Part shown: in pieces, positions 1 to 9,479 of the stretch
How the letters are laid out: every line of letters starts with the position of its first letter
Position numbering within the stretch: position 1 is the first letter of the stretch
Assembly (NCBI RefSeq): GCF_026627255.1
Contig: NZ_JAPNLM010000005.1
Location: 1 to 64,000 of the forward strand
Source of the DNA: Streptomyces antarcticus
GTDB lineage: Bacteria > Actinomycetota > Actinomycetes > Streptomycetales > Streptomycetaceae
Reading direction: 5' to 3'
Length of the DNA: 64,000 nucleotides
Position numbers and translations under genes: made by a program
The notes under the pieces: generated by a model
What the model was told of the DNA's origin: nothing
Database searches by the model: none
What the model saw: only the letters and a program-made list of their open reading frames with translations

Positions 1-123
1 TGCCATCCACGACCCCACCCTCAACAGCGAACATGTTGCCATCGAGAGTGAGGCTGACAGAACCAGCATCCCGAACACCAACCGCCCGGTCACCCAGCCC
101 GGCGAACGTTCGTGGACAACGCA

Positions 124-1542
124 CTAGGTGGCGAGTGGACCGTCGAGAACAGCCAGGACCGGGCCCCCGGCCAGGCCGAGACCGATGGAGACCGCGGTGG
201 CCGTGTATGCGGCTCCGCGCGCCCCACGGTCACCGCCGCGGAGCTTGTTCCCGGTGCCGCGTGACAGGGCGGGCATGATCCACCGCAGGTAGTAGAAGAG
301 GGAGGCGACCGTGTTCACGGCGGCCAGCACGGCGAGCCAGGCGTAGTCGCCGTCGAAGGCGGCGCTGAACGCTTCGAGCTTGCCGACGAAGACCGCGGTG
401 GGCGGGGTGCCCACGAGGCCCAGCAGACAGATGACGAGACTGACGGCCAGCAGCGGGCGCTGCCGGGCCAGGCCGCGGTAATCGTCGACGCTCAGGGCCC
501 GGGGGAGGGCGCAGACCACCGCGAAGGCGCCGAGATTGGTGACGGCGTACGCGGCCGCGTAGAACAACAGTGCTTCCTGAGCCAGGTCCGAGCGTCCCGC
601 CATGGCCACCGGCATCAGCAGGTAGCCGACCTGGCTGATCGTCGAGTAGGCCAGCAGACGCTTGACGTCCTGCTGGAAGAAGGCGGCCAGATTGCCGAGG
701 CTCATGGATACGGCGGCGATCACGGAGATGAGCGCCGGCCACGGGAGCGTACTCCCCGACAGGACGACATCGCCGAGACGGAAGAGGGCCGCCAGGGCGC
801 CGATTTTCGGCAGCGTGGTGAGCAGCGCGGCGACGGGAGGGCTGCTTCCCTGCACCGCGTCCGGCACCCAGAAGTGGGCCGGCGCGGCTCCGGCCTTGAA
901 CAGGATCCCGGCGAGGAGCCCGATGGTTCCGGTGGCGACGAGTACTTCGGGCGCGTCGCGAAGGGCGGCGCCGAGGGCCGGGTAGGCGGTGGCACGTCCG
1001 GTCGCATACAGGATGGTGATACCGGTCAGCATGAGGACGCCCAGCAGGGCGCCGATCACGTAGTACTTGAGCGCCGCCTCCGTACCGGGGCCGTCCTTGC
1101 GGAAGCCGGCGAGGGTATAGGCGGGGATGCTCGCGAGGAGATACCCGGCGGCGAGCAGAAGCAGGTCCTGTGCCCCGGCCAGAACGAGGGAGCCGAGGGC
1201 CGTGAGCTGGATGAGGACGAAGAACTCGCTCTCCCGGGGGTGCGCGTGCAGCGGGCTCGCGCTGAGGGCGAGTACCAGCACGGCGCCGCCAATGATCACG
1301 ATCCGGGACGTGCTGGTGACCGGGTCGACGGCGTACGCGTCGCCGAAGGCCGTCAGGGGCGGACCGCTCGCCGCCACAGCGGCGGCGGTGATCCCGCCGA
1401 CGCAGGCGACAACTGCCAGTGCGCCGACGATCCACTGCCGGTTCCGGGGCAGCCAGGCACCGAGCAGCAGTCCGAGGACGGCCGAGGCCGCGAGCAGGAG
1501 CTCGGGGAGGATGGCGAGAGGGTTCTCGTTCATGTCGGTCAT
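124..1542 (-). CDS. nuoN: NADH-quinone oxidoreductase subunit N (alternative complex I)
   Basis: A 472-residue polytopic membrane protein of the proton-pumping Nuo/Mrp antiporter family; subunit N is one of three antiporter-like subunits of complex I. About 14 hydrophobic segments, the conserved antiporter lysine region (near 'LLFKAGAAPAHFW') and the 'AYSTISQVGYLL' stretch are visible. It is last in a minus-strand nuo operon; its ATG overlaps the nuoM stop (TGATG), implying translational coupling. Length is normal for NuoN. Downstream, positions 1-123 show no gene and no clear terminator. Family call is secure; that this is the second nuo set of the genome is inferred from the missing peripheral-arm genes. 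Confidence 0.95.
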   Translation of the reverse strand: MTDMNENPLAILPELLLAASAVLGLLLGAWLPRNRQWIVGALAVVACVGGITAAAVAASGPPLTAFGDAYAVDPVTSTSRIVIIGGAVLVLALSASPLHAHPRESEFFVLIQLTALGSLVLAGAQDLLLLAAGYLLASIPAYTLAGFRKDGPGTEAALKYYVIGALLGVLMLTGITILYATGRATAYPALGAALRDAPEVLVATGTIGLLAGILFKAGAAPAHFWVPDAVQGSSPPVAALLTTLPKIGALAALFRLGDVVLSGSTLPWPALISVIAAVSMSLGNLAAFFQQDVKRLLAYSTISQVGYLLMPVAMAGRSDLAQEALLFYAAAYAVTNLGAFAVVCALPRALSVDDYRGLARQRPLLAVSLVICLLGLVGTPPTAVFVGKLEAFSAAFDGDYAWLAVLAAVNTVASLFYYLRWIMPALSRGTGNKLRGGDRGARGAAYTATAVSIGLGLAGGPVLAVLDGPLAT

Positions 1543-3044
1543 CGGGCGAGCAGCTCCAGCACGGCCTGGGAGGCCGGCTCGATGACGTCGAGGAGGAAGC
1601 GCGGGGTCACGCCGAGGATCACGGCCAGGACCAGCAGTGGAACGATGGCGGCGCTCTCATGGAGGCGGATGTCGGGGAACGTACGCGGAGTGCCCGGGGC
1701 GTCGGGCAGCCGCAGGGGACCCATGAAGATCTGCTGCAGCGCGCGGAGGAACAGCCCGGCCGTGAGCACGATGCCCAGGACGCAGAGCGCGGTGGCCACA
1801 GGCCGTGGACCGAGGCTTCCCGTGAAGATCTGGAATTCCGCGATGAAGCCGGAGAACCCCGGCAGCCCCAGTGAGGCGAACGCGGCCACGCCGGTCATGG
1901 CGGCGAAGACGGGCGCGGCGACGGCGATCCCGGAGTAGGCGCCCATGTCGTGCGTGCGGCCGCGGTCGTACAGAACACCGGCGAGCAGGAACAGTGCGCC
2001 GGTGATCAGTCCATGGCTGACCATCTGGGTGACCGATCCGGTGATCGCGAGTGACCGGGCTTGTACGGGCCCCTGCGCGGTCGCGGCGGCAGCGCCGACC
2101 GCGAGGATGATGTACCCCATGTGGTTGACGGAGGTGTACGCGACCATGCGCTTGAAGTCCGTCTGGGCGAGAGCGACCAGCGCTCCGTGGAGGACCGAGA
2201 CGACCCCGATGACGACGAGCACCAGGGCGTAACGGCGCCACGCGTCCGGAAGCATGGGCATGGCGATGCGCAGGAACCCGTACGTGCCCATCTTCAGGAG
2301 GACTCCGGCGAGGATCGCGGAGCCGACGGCGGGCGCCTCGGTGTGCGCGGGCGGCAGCCAGGTGTGGAAGGGCACCGTCGGGGTTTTCACGGCCAGCCCG
2401 ACGACGATCGCGAGGAGGACCAGGCCGCCATATAGGGACCGGCCCGCGAGCGGGTTCTGCTTCGTCAGCTCGACCATGTCGAAGGTGTGCGGGGAGGCGG
2501 CCAGGTACAGGCCGATGAAGCCGAGCAGCAGAGCGAGTGAGCCGATGAAGGTGTAGAGGAAGAACTTCAGCGCCGCGCGGGCCGCGTCCCGGTGGCCCCA
2601 TCCCACGATGATGAAGTACATCGCCACGATGGACAGGTCGAAGAAGACGAAGAACAGGATCAGGTCGAGGGCGACGAAGAGCCCGAGACAGGTGGTCTGC
2701 AGGAAGAGGAAGAGCGCGGCGAACTCACGGATCCGGCGGGTCTCCCGCAGTGAGTACAGGGCGCACGCGAAGAACAGCACGCAGGTCATCGCGAGCAGCG
2801 GCAACGACAGTCCGTCGACGCCTACGTGGTAGCCCACACCGGCGTTGGGAATCCACCGTGTGCGTACCTCGTACTGCATGCCGCCGCCCGAGCGGTAACC
2901 GGCCCACAGGGCGATGACCAGAGCGAGTTCCGCTGCGGTCGCTGCCACCCAGACGGTACGGAACAGCGTCTGTGGGGTACGGCGCGGCAGACCAAGGAAC
3001 ACCAGCGCGACGGCGGTTGGCGCGAAGACAAGGACGGTGAGCAA
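1539..3044 (-). CDS. nuoM: NADH-quinone oxidoreductase subunit M
   Basis: A 501-residue integral membrane antiporter-like subunit of complex I (ND4 family). The motif 'VKTPTVPFHTWLPPAHTEAP' and the 'YTSVNHMGY' segment are classic NuoM signatures, including the buried lysine and acidic residues of the proton channel. The start is TTG at 3044, preceded by AGGTGA, four bases after the nuoL stop. It overlaps nuoN at the 3' end, so L, M and N are probably translated as one coupled block. Nothing suggests decay. Confidence 0.95.
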   Translation of the reverse strand: MLTVLVFAPTAVALVFLGLPRRTPQTLFRTVWVAATAAELALVIALWAGYRSGGGMQYEVRTRWIPNAGVGYHVGVDGLSLPLLAMTCVLFFACALYSLRETRRIREFAALFLFLQTTCLGLFVALDLILFFVFFDLSIVAMYFIIVGWGHRDAARAALKFFLYTFIGSLALLLGFIGLYLAASPHTFDMVELTKQNPLAGRSLYGGLVLLAIVVGLAVKTPTVPFHTWLPPAHTEAPAVGSAILAGVLLKMGTYGFLRIAMPMLPDAWRRYALVLVVIGVVSVLHGALVALAQTDFKRMVAYTSVNHMGYIILAVGAAAATAQGPVQARSLAITGSVTQMVSHGLITGALFLLAGVLYDRGRTHDMGAYSGIAVAAPVFAAMTGVAAFASLGLPGFSGFIAEFQIFTGSLGPRPVATALCVLGIVLTAGLFLRALQQIFMGPLRLPDAPGTPRTFPDIRLHESAAIVPLLVLAVILGVTPRFLLDVIEPASQAVLELLAR

Positions 3045-3048
3045 GCGG

Positions 3049-4974
3049 TCACCTCACGAGGACGAGCACGACAGCGAGGACGGTAAAGCCGGTGACGGCC
3101 TGGGCGAGGTACTGGTGCAGCTGACCGGTCTGCGGTCGACGGGCCCAACGGCCGAGCGCCCGAGCCGCACCCGCCACGGCGCCGACGCCGCCGTCGACCG
3201 CCCGCTCCAGGACGCCGTTCGTCCAGCGAGCGAGGTGCAGGCCGCCCCTGGCGGTACCGCTGACGCTTCTGTCGACGGCCCGTTCCACGGTGCTGTTCGT
3301 CCAGCGTGCGAAGTGGAGGGCGCCTGTGGCCGTACGGCTGACACCTCGGTCGAGAATCCGGTCGTCGAGGGTGGCCGCGGTACGGGCGGTCCACATGACG
3401 GGCGACACGACAAGGGCGTGGGCGGCACGCTCCAAGCCCAGCCAGTCCCGGCATGCTGCCTTCACCTGGGGCGGCAGCGGAAGCCGGCGGGACCCCCAGG
3501 TCCAGGTGGCCCCGGCCGCGGCGAGGGCAAGAGCGCCGGACGCCGCCAGCTCCCAGGCGTGCGGTGCTGGTCGACCCGGGGCGCCGAGGACGCGTCCGAA
3601 CGCGTCGAGCACGGGAGGGAAGGCCAGGGGTGTCAGGGCAACGCAGGCGACGGCGAGCACAGCCAGCGGCGGCACCACGCCGCCGGGAACGGGGCGGACA
3701 TCATCGCGCCGTGCGGCCGGATGCCATACGAACCACAGGAGCTTGGCGCTGTAGACGGCGGACAGCACGGCAGCGGCCAGCCCGGCGGCATACAGCCACG
3801 GATCACGGGCAAGGGCGCCGGCGAGCAGCACGTCCTTCGCGGCCCACAAGGACAGGGGAGGCAGCCCGGCCAGCGATACGGCGCCCACGGTGCAGATCAC
3901 GCCCACCGCCCGGTGGTAGCGAGCGGCTCCGCGCAGCGAGGGGAGTCGTTGGGTTCCCCATGCGGCCAGCCAGACACCCGCCACGAGGAACAGCAGGCCC
4001 TTCGCGGCGGCGTGCGCGACGAGTTGCAGTGTTCCTCCGGTGGTGGCCCCTACTCCGGCGGCGAGCACCATGAAACCGATCTGGGCACAGGTGGACGCGG
4101 CGAGCAACTGCTTGAGATCGGTCTGGGCCACCGCGACGAGACCGAGGGCAATGGCCGTGGCCGCCCCTGTCCAGGCCACGACATCGCTGCCCCATCCCGA
4201 GGCATCCAACAGTGTTCCGGTCCGCAGCAGCAGGTACGCGCCGGCCACGACCATGGCTGCGGAGTGCAGCAGCGCGGAGACCGGGCTGGGTCCCTGCATC
4301 GCCCGCGACAGCCAGAAACTGAAGGGGAGTTGAGCGGACTTACCGAAGGCCGCAGCGATGACGCCCGCGGTGATGAGGGACAGCCAAGGGTCGCCGACCC
4401 GAGCGAGGCCGTCGAGGGTGAGAGTGCCGCCCTGGCCGCTGGCGAGGGCCGCGCCCGCGGCCAGATAGAGGCCGATGTCGGCGGTGCGTGTGGTCAGGAA
4501 CGCGGTATTGGCGGCAGCGGTATGCTCCGGCTCCCGCCACCAGTAGCCGATCAGTGCCCAGGAGGTCGCGCCCATCACCTCCCAGCCCATGAGCAGAACC
4601 GGAAGAGTGACGGCGGTGACGGCGACCAGCATGCTCCCGGCGAAAAGGAGCATCAGCCCGAAGAAACGGGCGCGTGCCTCGTCGGCCCCGAACTCGGCCG
4701 CGCTGTAGAGCAGAACAGCCAGAGTGACCGCGGTGACGGTGACCACCAACACTCCGGACAGCCCGTCCACCGCCAGTCGTACTGGAAGCTGTTCGAGCAG
4801 TGGCGCCTCGGCGGCCGGTTGCCGCACCGCGGTCGCCACCGCCAGGCCGAGGGCGGCAACGCCGACACCGACCGCTACGCCCGGCGCGACCCGGTCCGCG
4901 GCCCGTCCGGTCAGCGCGAGCAGCGCACCCGCGGCCAGCGGTAGGGCGATGAGCGCCCACAGTAGAACGCTCAC
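3049..4974 (-). CDS. nuoL: NADH-quinone oxidoreductase subunit L
   Basis: A 641-residue antiporter-like subunit (ND5 family), the distal proton-pumping subunit of complex I. Motifs include 'LLMGWEVMGATSWALIGYWW' and 'KSAQLPFSFWLSRAMQGPSP'. The C-terminal third (about residues 480-600) is hydrophilic and Arg/Thr-rich with repeated 'TARTAATLDDRILDRGV'-like units, as in the lateral helix region of NuoL. The GTG start overlaps the nuoK stop (GTGA). Confidence 0.95.
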   Translation of the reverse strand: MSVLLWALIALPLAAGALLALTGRAADRVAPGVAVGVGVAALGLAVATAVRQPAAEAPLLEQLPVRLAVDGLSGVLVVTVTAVTLAVLLYSAAEFGADEARARFFGLMLLFAGSMLVAVTAVTLPVLLMGWEVMGATSWALIGYWWREPEHTAAANTAFLTTRTADIGLYLAAGAALASGQGGTLTLDGLARVGDPWLSLITAGVIAAAFGKSAQLPFSFWLSRAMQGPSPVSALLHSAAMVVAGAYLLLRTGTLLDASGWGSDVVAWTGAATAIALGLVAVAQTDLKQLLAASTCAQIGFMVLAAGVGATTGGTLQLVAHAAAKGLLFLVAGVWLAAWGTQRLPSLRGAARYHRAVGVICTVGAVSLAGLPPLSLWAAKDVLLAGALARDPWLYAAGLAAAVLSAVYSAKLLWFVWHPAARRDDVRPVPGGVVPPLAVLAVACVALTPLAFPPVLDAFGRVLGAPGRPAPHAWELAASGALALAAAGATWTWGSRRLPLPPQVKAACRDWLGLERAAHALVVSPVMWTARTAATLDDRILDRGVSRTATGALHFARWTNSTVERAVDRSVSGTARGGLHLARWTNGVLERAVDGGVGAVAGAARALGRWARRPQTGQLHQYLAQAVTGFTVLAVVLVLVR

Positions 4975-5276
4975 TCCTTCAGCTCCGCCGCCATGTCCGT
5001 CATATCGATCTCACGGGACCGGAAGAGGGCGGTGACCACGGCGAACCCTGTCGCCATCTCCAGGGCCATCGCCGTGATCGCGACGACCACGAGCACCTGC
5101 CCCTCGGCCGCGGCCGGAGCGATGTAACGCCAGGCGGAAGCGGCCGCGAGGATCACCCCGCCGAGCATCAGCTCCAGGCCCATCATCAGCATCACGATCG
5201 ACTGCTGCGTCAGAGCGCCGAACAGGCCGACGCAGAACAACGCGGAGGCGAGGAGCAGGAACAGTTCGAGGTTCAC
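4971..5276 (-). CDS. nuoK: NADH-quinone oxidoreductase subunit K
   Basis: A 101-residue three-helix membrane subunit of complex I (ND4L). Conserved buried glutamates are present in 'MLMMGLELML' and 'ITAMALEMATGFAV'. The start is GTG at 5276, overlapping the nuoJ stop by four bases; longer same-frame starts would run through nuoJ. The size matches the usual 100 or so residues. Confidence 0.93.
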   Translation of the reverse strand: MNLELFLLLASALFCVGLFGALTQQSIVMLMMGLELMLGGVILAAASAWRYIAPAAAEGQVLVVVAITAMALEMATGFAVVTALFRSREIDMTDMAAELKE

Positions 5277-5833
5277 CGGCCGACGCCGCCCCGTACCGGA
5301 TCGGAGGCCTGCGGCGCCCGCAGATCGTCGCCGAAGCGGTCGTAGCGCCCGCGCCGGGTGGCCAGTACCACCGTGGCGACGATGGTGGCGAACAGGGCCA
5401 TGCCCAGGACCATCATCGTGAGCATCTGCGGCCCCATCAGGGACATCCCGAGGTCCATGGTCGGGTCTGCCGGGGGCTTGCCCTGCCTGGCGGGCCAGGG
5501 TGCCAGCAGGACACCGGCAGCCAGCAGGACAAAGGCGATACCGCAGATGACGGCCGCGCCCTTCTTGTTGTGCGTCATCGTCATCGGCATGAGCCCGGCC
5601 GGATTCATCATGAACATCACCATGAAGACGGCCATGATGGCCATCTCGATGGTCATCATCAGCACGGTGACGATGCCTAGGTAGTCGAGGCCGAGCAGAA
5701 GCATCTCCCCACCCACGCACAGCAGCGAGGTCAGCAGCGAGAACGTCGCGCGCGCCATGGAATCGAACCGGAAGACCATGACACCGCTGACCACCGCCAG
5801 GGCGGCCAGCAGGCCGAAAGCCACGTCATTCAT
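5273..5833 (-). CDS. nuoJ: NADH-quinone oxidoreductase subunit J
   Basis: A 186-residue five-helix subunit J (ND6). The helix with 'SLLCVGGEMLLLGLDYLGIV' carries the typical TM3 pattern of NuoJ. The ATG at 5833 is preferred because GGAGGTG lies about nine bases upstream; a GTG four codons earlier sits on that Shine-Dalgarno sequence. It lies in the nuo operon between H and K. Confidence 0.9.
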   Translation of the reverse strand: MNDVAFGLLAALAVVSGVMVFRFDSMARATFSLLTSLLCVGGEMLLLGLDYLGIVTVLMMTIEMAIMAVFMVMFMMNPAGLMPMTMTHNKKGAAVICGIAFVLLAAGVLLAPWPARQGKPPADPTMDLGMSLMGPQMLTMMVLGMALFATIVATVVLATRRGRYDRFGDDLRAPQASDPVRGGVGR

Positions 5834-5855
5834 CGTGCGGGGCACCTCCGTCCTG

Positions 5856-6761
5856 TCATCGGTTCAGCACCACCACGGCAACCACCAGGGCCTGGGCCAC
5901 CGCCAGCGGCGTCAGCACGACCCATGCCAGCTCCACATAGCGCTCCATCCGTACGGTCGGAATCCTCCGCCGAGCCCACACCAGAAAGGCCAGCACAACG
6001 GCCGTCTTCAGCAGCGTCCAGGCCCAGCCGGGAAGCAGCGGGCCGTGACCGCCGCCCAGGAAGAGCGGCACGCTGAATGCGGCCGCGACCACGAACAACA
6101 GCCAGCGCCCGCTGAGGAACACAATCCGGTCCACGCCCGACAGCTCGGCCGCCGCTCCTCCTGCCACATCGCGTCCGGCCGGCTGGTCGAACGGGCCCCA
6201 GAAGGACATCGCGAGCGCGCTCAGCAGGTAGATCCCGAACGCCGCCGGCATCCACACCGCGAACCACAACCCGGCCTGGGCGTCCACCACATCGCCTACC
6301 CGCAGAGACTCAGCGCCCAGCGCGGCGGTGGTGATCGCCAGCATGTGCGGCAGCTCGTACGCCAGCCCCTGAGCCAGAAACCGATAGCCGCCGATCAGCG
6401 AAAGCGTCGAGTTGGGGCCCCATCCGGTCAGCCATACCGCCGCCCAGGCAAGCGCCTCCATCGCGTTGAACCAGACGATCCCCTCCGGTAGATCGCTCAC
6501 CGACCGGAAACCGAGCGGTAGGACGACCGCGGCCAGGACGGCCGCCACCGGAAGCAGCGTGCTCCCCAACCGAGTCAGCGGCACATCGGCCGCACGCGTG
6601 CGGCGGGGCTGCTGAACGAGCAGTCGTAGCGCTTCGCGGCCCGGCCATGCCGCCCGAGCTCCCGCCCCGAGCACGGCGTCGAAGGAGGCGACAGCCCAGG
6701 CCGCACCAGCCAGGACCGCCGGCAGGGCGAGCACGGCCCACAGCGGAGCCGGATCAGTCAT
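5856..6761 (-). CDS. nuoH: NADH-quinone oxidoreductase subunit H
   Basis: A 301-residue membrane subunit H (ND1 family), which forms the quinone chamber next to the peripheral arm. 'GPNSTLSLIGGYRFLAQGLAYELPHML' (given here only as a region, residues about 133-159) is the NuoH core with the acidic quinone-site residues. The protein is shorter and more diverged than canonical NuoH, as expected for the alternative complex. Its ATG overlaps the end of the upstream gene by eight bases. Confidence 0.9.
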   Translation of the reverse strand: MTDPAPLWAVLALPAVLAGAAWAVASFDAVLGAGARAAWPGREALRLLVQQPRRTRAADVPLTRLGSTLLPVAAVLAAVVLPLGFRSVSDLPEGIVWFNAMEALAWAAVWLTGWGPNSTLSLIGGYRFLAQGLAYELPHMLAITTAALGAESLRVGDVVDAQAGLWFAVWMPAAFGIYLLSALAMSFWGPFDQPAGRDVAGGAAAELSGVDRIVFLSGRWLLFVVAAAFSVPLFLGGGHGPLLPGWAWTLLKTAVVLAFLVWARRRIPTVRMERYVELAWVVLTPLAVAQALVVAVVVLNR

Positions 6762-8121
6762 CGGCCGGCCCCCGCACGGGCGGAGCCGCCCAGGTGAACT
6801 CATCGAGGTCGGGATCGAGGCTCGCGACGATGAGCCGCGCACAGGCGAACTCAGCACCCTCCAAAAGGCCCGGGAGCACATCCAGCAGCGCCTGCGACGG
6901 GAGGTTCGCACCGTCGGTTCTTCCCCGAGGACCGGTCACGTCGGCTGCGCCGAGCGTGCCGGGGGCATCGCAGTCGCCCGCGCTGCGCTCGATCTGGTCG
7001 AGCCAGACGAGCACCCTGCCGTGCACGTCCCCGTCCGCCACCAGCGCAGGACCTGTCACGCCGAGGTGGTGTGCATGCTCGCTGGGCAGGACGCCGAGCC
7101 CTGCTGTCAGCCACCGCAACGTCCGCGAACGCCGGATGCGACGGATCAAGGGGACTACGGACGACGTGAGTTCGGTGGCTGCCACACCTGCCAGCGCGCG
7201 ATCGCGTACGTGCCGCGCTTCGGCTGCCGCGTCGTCCCAGCCGGCCACGGCGAGGAACCGGCCGAGGCTGTCCAGATGAGCCGCACACAGCCGCCGCGCC
7301 GCATCGCCGCGGGCTACGCGCTCGCCGGCGGATGCACGTAGCCAGGGCTCGTTCCAGAAGGGCGGACGGGCAGTGATGGGGGCGGCGATCCGTTCGACGG
7401 CGGCTTGCTGCACGACATCGCCTTGGAGCTCCAGCCGCAGTACGAGCCCTGCCGGCCAGTCGGCCAGCACCGGCCCGAGAGGTACATGCAGCCGGTCGAG
7501 CCGAAGGCCGTCGCGGTCATCCGCCCGTGCCGCCATGGGCAGCCCGGCGACAACCCCCATGTCGTGGTCGCCGTGCATACCGTGCGCGGCGTGACCGTTG
7601 TGGCCTTCGTGTGACGCGTGTCCCTCGTGCGCGCCATGCTGATGCGCTCCCGCGGAGCTGCCGTTGGTGTGCTCACTGCCGTGCGAGTTGTGGTCGTCGT
7701 GTGTATGCCGACCGGATTCCGGGGCGGGATCCGGGCTCTCCTGATGCTCATGATGTCCGCGGTGGAGGTCGCCGTCGGTCTGCTCGTGGCGGCCGACGTG
7801 GTGCTGGTGCGCTCCGCTGAGCAGGTCGGCGCGCCCCCGATCGAGGGCCTCGACGGCCCGTTCCACCGCCGAGGCGGTCACGCGAGCCTTGGGCGCCGGA
7901 ATACCGAGCCACAGTCGCTCGGCCCAGTCATCCTCTGCGGTCGTGGCCTCGCCTACGCAGACGAGCAGATTCGCGGAGGCAGGCCCTGCGGCACATGGCC
8001 AGCCCCGGCGCACCAACTCCGCCTCGACGAACAACCGCTCCCGAGTGGCCCCGGGACGCACCGCCAACAGGACACCCGGCCGCGCCGTGGCCGCCCGGAG
8101 GAGCCGGCTCTTCAACTCCAC
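6754..8121 (-). CDS. His-rich NuoB/NuoD-like degenerate protein in the nuo operon
   Basis: A 455-residue protein between nuoA and nuoH, exactly where nuoB-C-D(-E-F-G) normally sit. Residues 1-95 resemble the Rossmann-like part of NuoB but keep none of its cluster-binding cysteines. Residues about 100-190 form an extreme His/Asp/Gly/Glu-rich linker with dozens of histidines. The C-terminal half ('GLRLDRLHVPLGPVL' and 'IRRIRRSRTLRWLTAG') faintly recalls NuoD. The GTG start overlaps nuoA by 10 bases and the stop overlaps nuoH, so it belongs to the complex operon. It may be a catalytically dead connector with a metal-binding loop. The NuoB/D relationship is my reading of weak similarity. Confidence 0.6.
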   Translation of the reverse strand: MELKSRLLRAATARPGVLLAVRPGATRERLFVEAELVRRGWPCAAGPASANLLVCVGEATTAEDDWAERLWLGIPAPKARVTASAVERAVEALDRGRADLLSGAHQHHVGRHEQTDGDLHRGHHEHQESPDPAPESGRHTHDDHNSHGSEHTNGSSAGAHQHGAHEGHASHEGHNGHAAHGMHGDHDMGVVAGLPMAARADDRDGLRLDRLHVPLGPVLADWPAGLVLRLELQGDVVQQAAVERIAAPITARPPFWNEPWLRASAGERVARGDAARRLCAAHLDSLGRFLAVAGWDDAAAEARHVRDRALAGVAATELTSSVVPLIRRIRRSRTLRWLTAGLGVLPSEHAHHLGVTGPALVADGDVHGRVLVWLDQIERSAGDCDAPGTLGAADVTGPRGRTDGANLPSQALLDVLPGLLEGAEFACARLIVASLDPDLDEFTWAAPPVRGPADD

Positions 8122-8468
8122 CGGAACGCCCCCTCACGCCAGGCGTAACCCACTCCGGCGAGGAGCACTCCGAGGAAGAGGAACATCTCGATGACCGCAC
8201 TTGGGCCGACCTCGGAGACGACCTTCGTCCACGGGTACATGAAGAGCATTTCCATGTCGAAGGCGAGAAAGACCATCGTCACGGGATACCAGCGCACGTG
8301 GAATCGCGAGAGCGGGTGCTCCCGAGGCTCGAGTCCTCCGCTGAACGGGCCGGTGCGCAGGGGTTCACGAACGGCGCACACCGCGATGGCGACAGCGTGG
8401 AGCAGGGCGATCGCCGCAAGGACCAGCACGAGCAGGATGAAGACCGGCTGCCAGTCGGAGGTTTGCAC
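8112..8468 (-). CDS. nuoA: NADH-quinone oxidoreductase subunit A
   Basis: A 118-residue three-helix subunit A (ND3 family) and first gene of the operon. 'GPFSGGLEP' and 'MVFLAFDMEMLFMYPW' match the NuoA loop and second helix. The GTG at 8468 is chosen because AAGGGG lies five bases upstream; an in-frame start 13 codons earlier adds only a charged leader. The promoter of the nuo operon should lie in 8469-8609. Confidence 0.9.
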   Translation of the reverse strand: MQTSDWQPVFILLVLVLAAIALLHAVAIAVCAVREPLRTGPFSGGLEPREHPLSRFHVRWYPVTMVFLAFDMEMLFMYPWTKVVSEVGPSAVIEMFLFLGVLLAGVGYAWREGAFRWS

Positions 8469-8609
8469 CCGAGCCCCTTCCCGGCGGTCGGGTCTCAGCA
8501 CGACCACCGGGACGCAGCATCTCAGCCGACTCCGTCGGACGGAGCGCGCAACACCATAGAGACCGGGACAATTCCCTCTGCCGTTACGGCGAGGCTCCCG
8601 GTCGCCAGG

Positions 8610-9473
8610 TCACCTTCCGACCGCTTGCTTCTGCGAGGGCTCGGTCTCGGCCCCGTCCTCCGACACGTCCTCCACACCCGGGTGCCGACGCGCCGAGATC
8701 ACGAGATACGCGACGGCGCCCACGAAGACCACGACAGACGTCCAGTTGTTCAGCCGGAACCCGAGGAAGCTGTGGGCTTCATCGATCCGCAGGTACTCGA
8801 TCCAGAAGCGCCCGGCGCTGTACGCCGCCGCATAGAGGGCGAAGGTCCTGCCGTGCCCAAGGGCCCACCTGCGGCTCGCCCAGATCAGCAGTACCGCCAC
8901 GCCCACGTTCCACAGCGATTCGTAGAGGAAAGTGGGGTGGTACGTCGCCAGGTCGATGGTCTCGGACGGCCGGTGGTCGCGGTCGATCTCCAGGCCCCAG
9001 GGGAGTGTGGTGGGCTTGCCGTAAAGCTCTTGGTTGAACCAGTTGCCCCACCGGCCGATCGCCTGGGCCAGCGCGACTCCGGGCGCGACGGTGTCCGCGA
9101 AGGCAAGGAATGACACGCCGTGCCGTCGGCAGCCGATCCACGCGCCGACGCCACCCAGCGCGATCGCCCCCCAGATGCCCAGACCGCCCTCCCAGATGTA
9201 GAGCGCGCGGATCGGATCGCCGCCCGCTCCGAAGTACGCCTCCGGGCTGGTGATCACGTGGTACAACCGTCCGCCGACCAGGCCGAAGGGGACGGCCCAT
9301 ATGGCGATGTCGCCTATCGTCTCCTTGTACCCGCCCCGTGCCGCCCAGCGTCGGCTGCCGAGCCATACGGCGACGAAAATGCCGAGGATGATGCAGAAGG
9401 CGTAAGCCCTCAGTGGAATGGGTCCCAGGTTGACGACGCCGGTCGACGGGCTGGGCAAAAAGGCGAGGTCCAT
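8610..9473 (-). CDS. lgt: Prolipoprotein diacylglyceryl transferase
   Basis: A 287-residue, seven-helix enzyme that transfers diacylglycerol from phosphatidylglycerol to the lipobox cysteine of preprolipoproteins, the first step of lipoprotein maturation. The signature 'GRWGNWFNQELYG' is at residues 140-152 and a conserved R/E pair sits near 'GRFWIEYLRIDE'. The C-terminal tail is short and acidic. The gene appears leaderless: TATAGT (9480-9485) lies six bases before the ATG. A putative BlaI site overlaps the -35 region inside the 3' end of lnt. It is probably a second, inducible lgt copy. Confidence 0.93.
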   Translation of the reverse strand: MDLAFLPSPSTGVVNLGPIPLRAYAFCIILGIFVAVWLGSRRWAARGGYKETIGDIAIWAVPFGLVGGRLYHVITSPEAYFGAGGDPIRALYIWEGGLGIWGAIALGGVGAWIGCRRHGVSFLAFADTVAPGVALAQAIGRWGNWFNQELYGKPTTLPWGLEIDRDHRPSETIDLATYHPTFLYESLWNVGVAVLLIWASRRWALGHGRTFALYAAAYSAGRFWIEYLRIDEAHSFLGFRLNNWTSVVVFVGAVAYLVISARRHPGVEDVSEDGAETEPSQKQAVGR

Positions 9474-9479
9474 TTCTGC

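Noticed and set aside
33..278. Plus-strand frame at the left edge
   Set aside because: Arg/Pro-rich, overlaps nuoN antisense, no ribosome site or homology.
288..296. GTAGTAGAAG as an eighth BlaI-like half-site
   Set aside because: It lies inside nuoN codons (Tyr-Tyr region) with no promoter or dyad around it.
2914..4944. A 676-codon plus-strand open frame opposite nuoL
   Set aside because: Composition is Gly/Arg/Gln-rich without domains and it lies exactly antisense to a clear NuoL; typical high-GC shadow frame.
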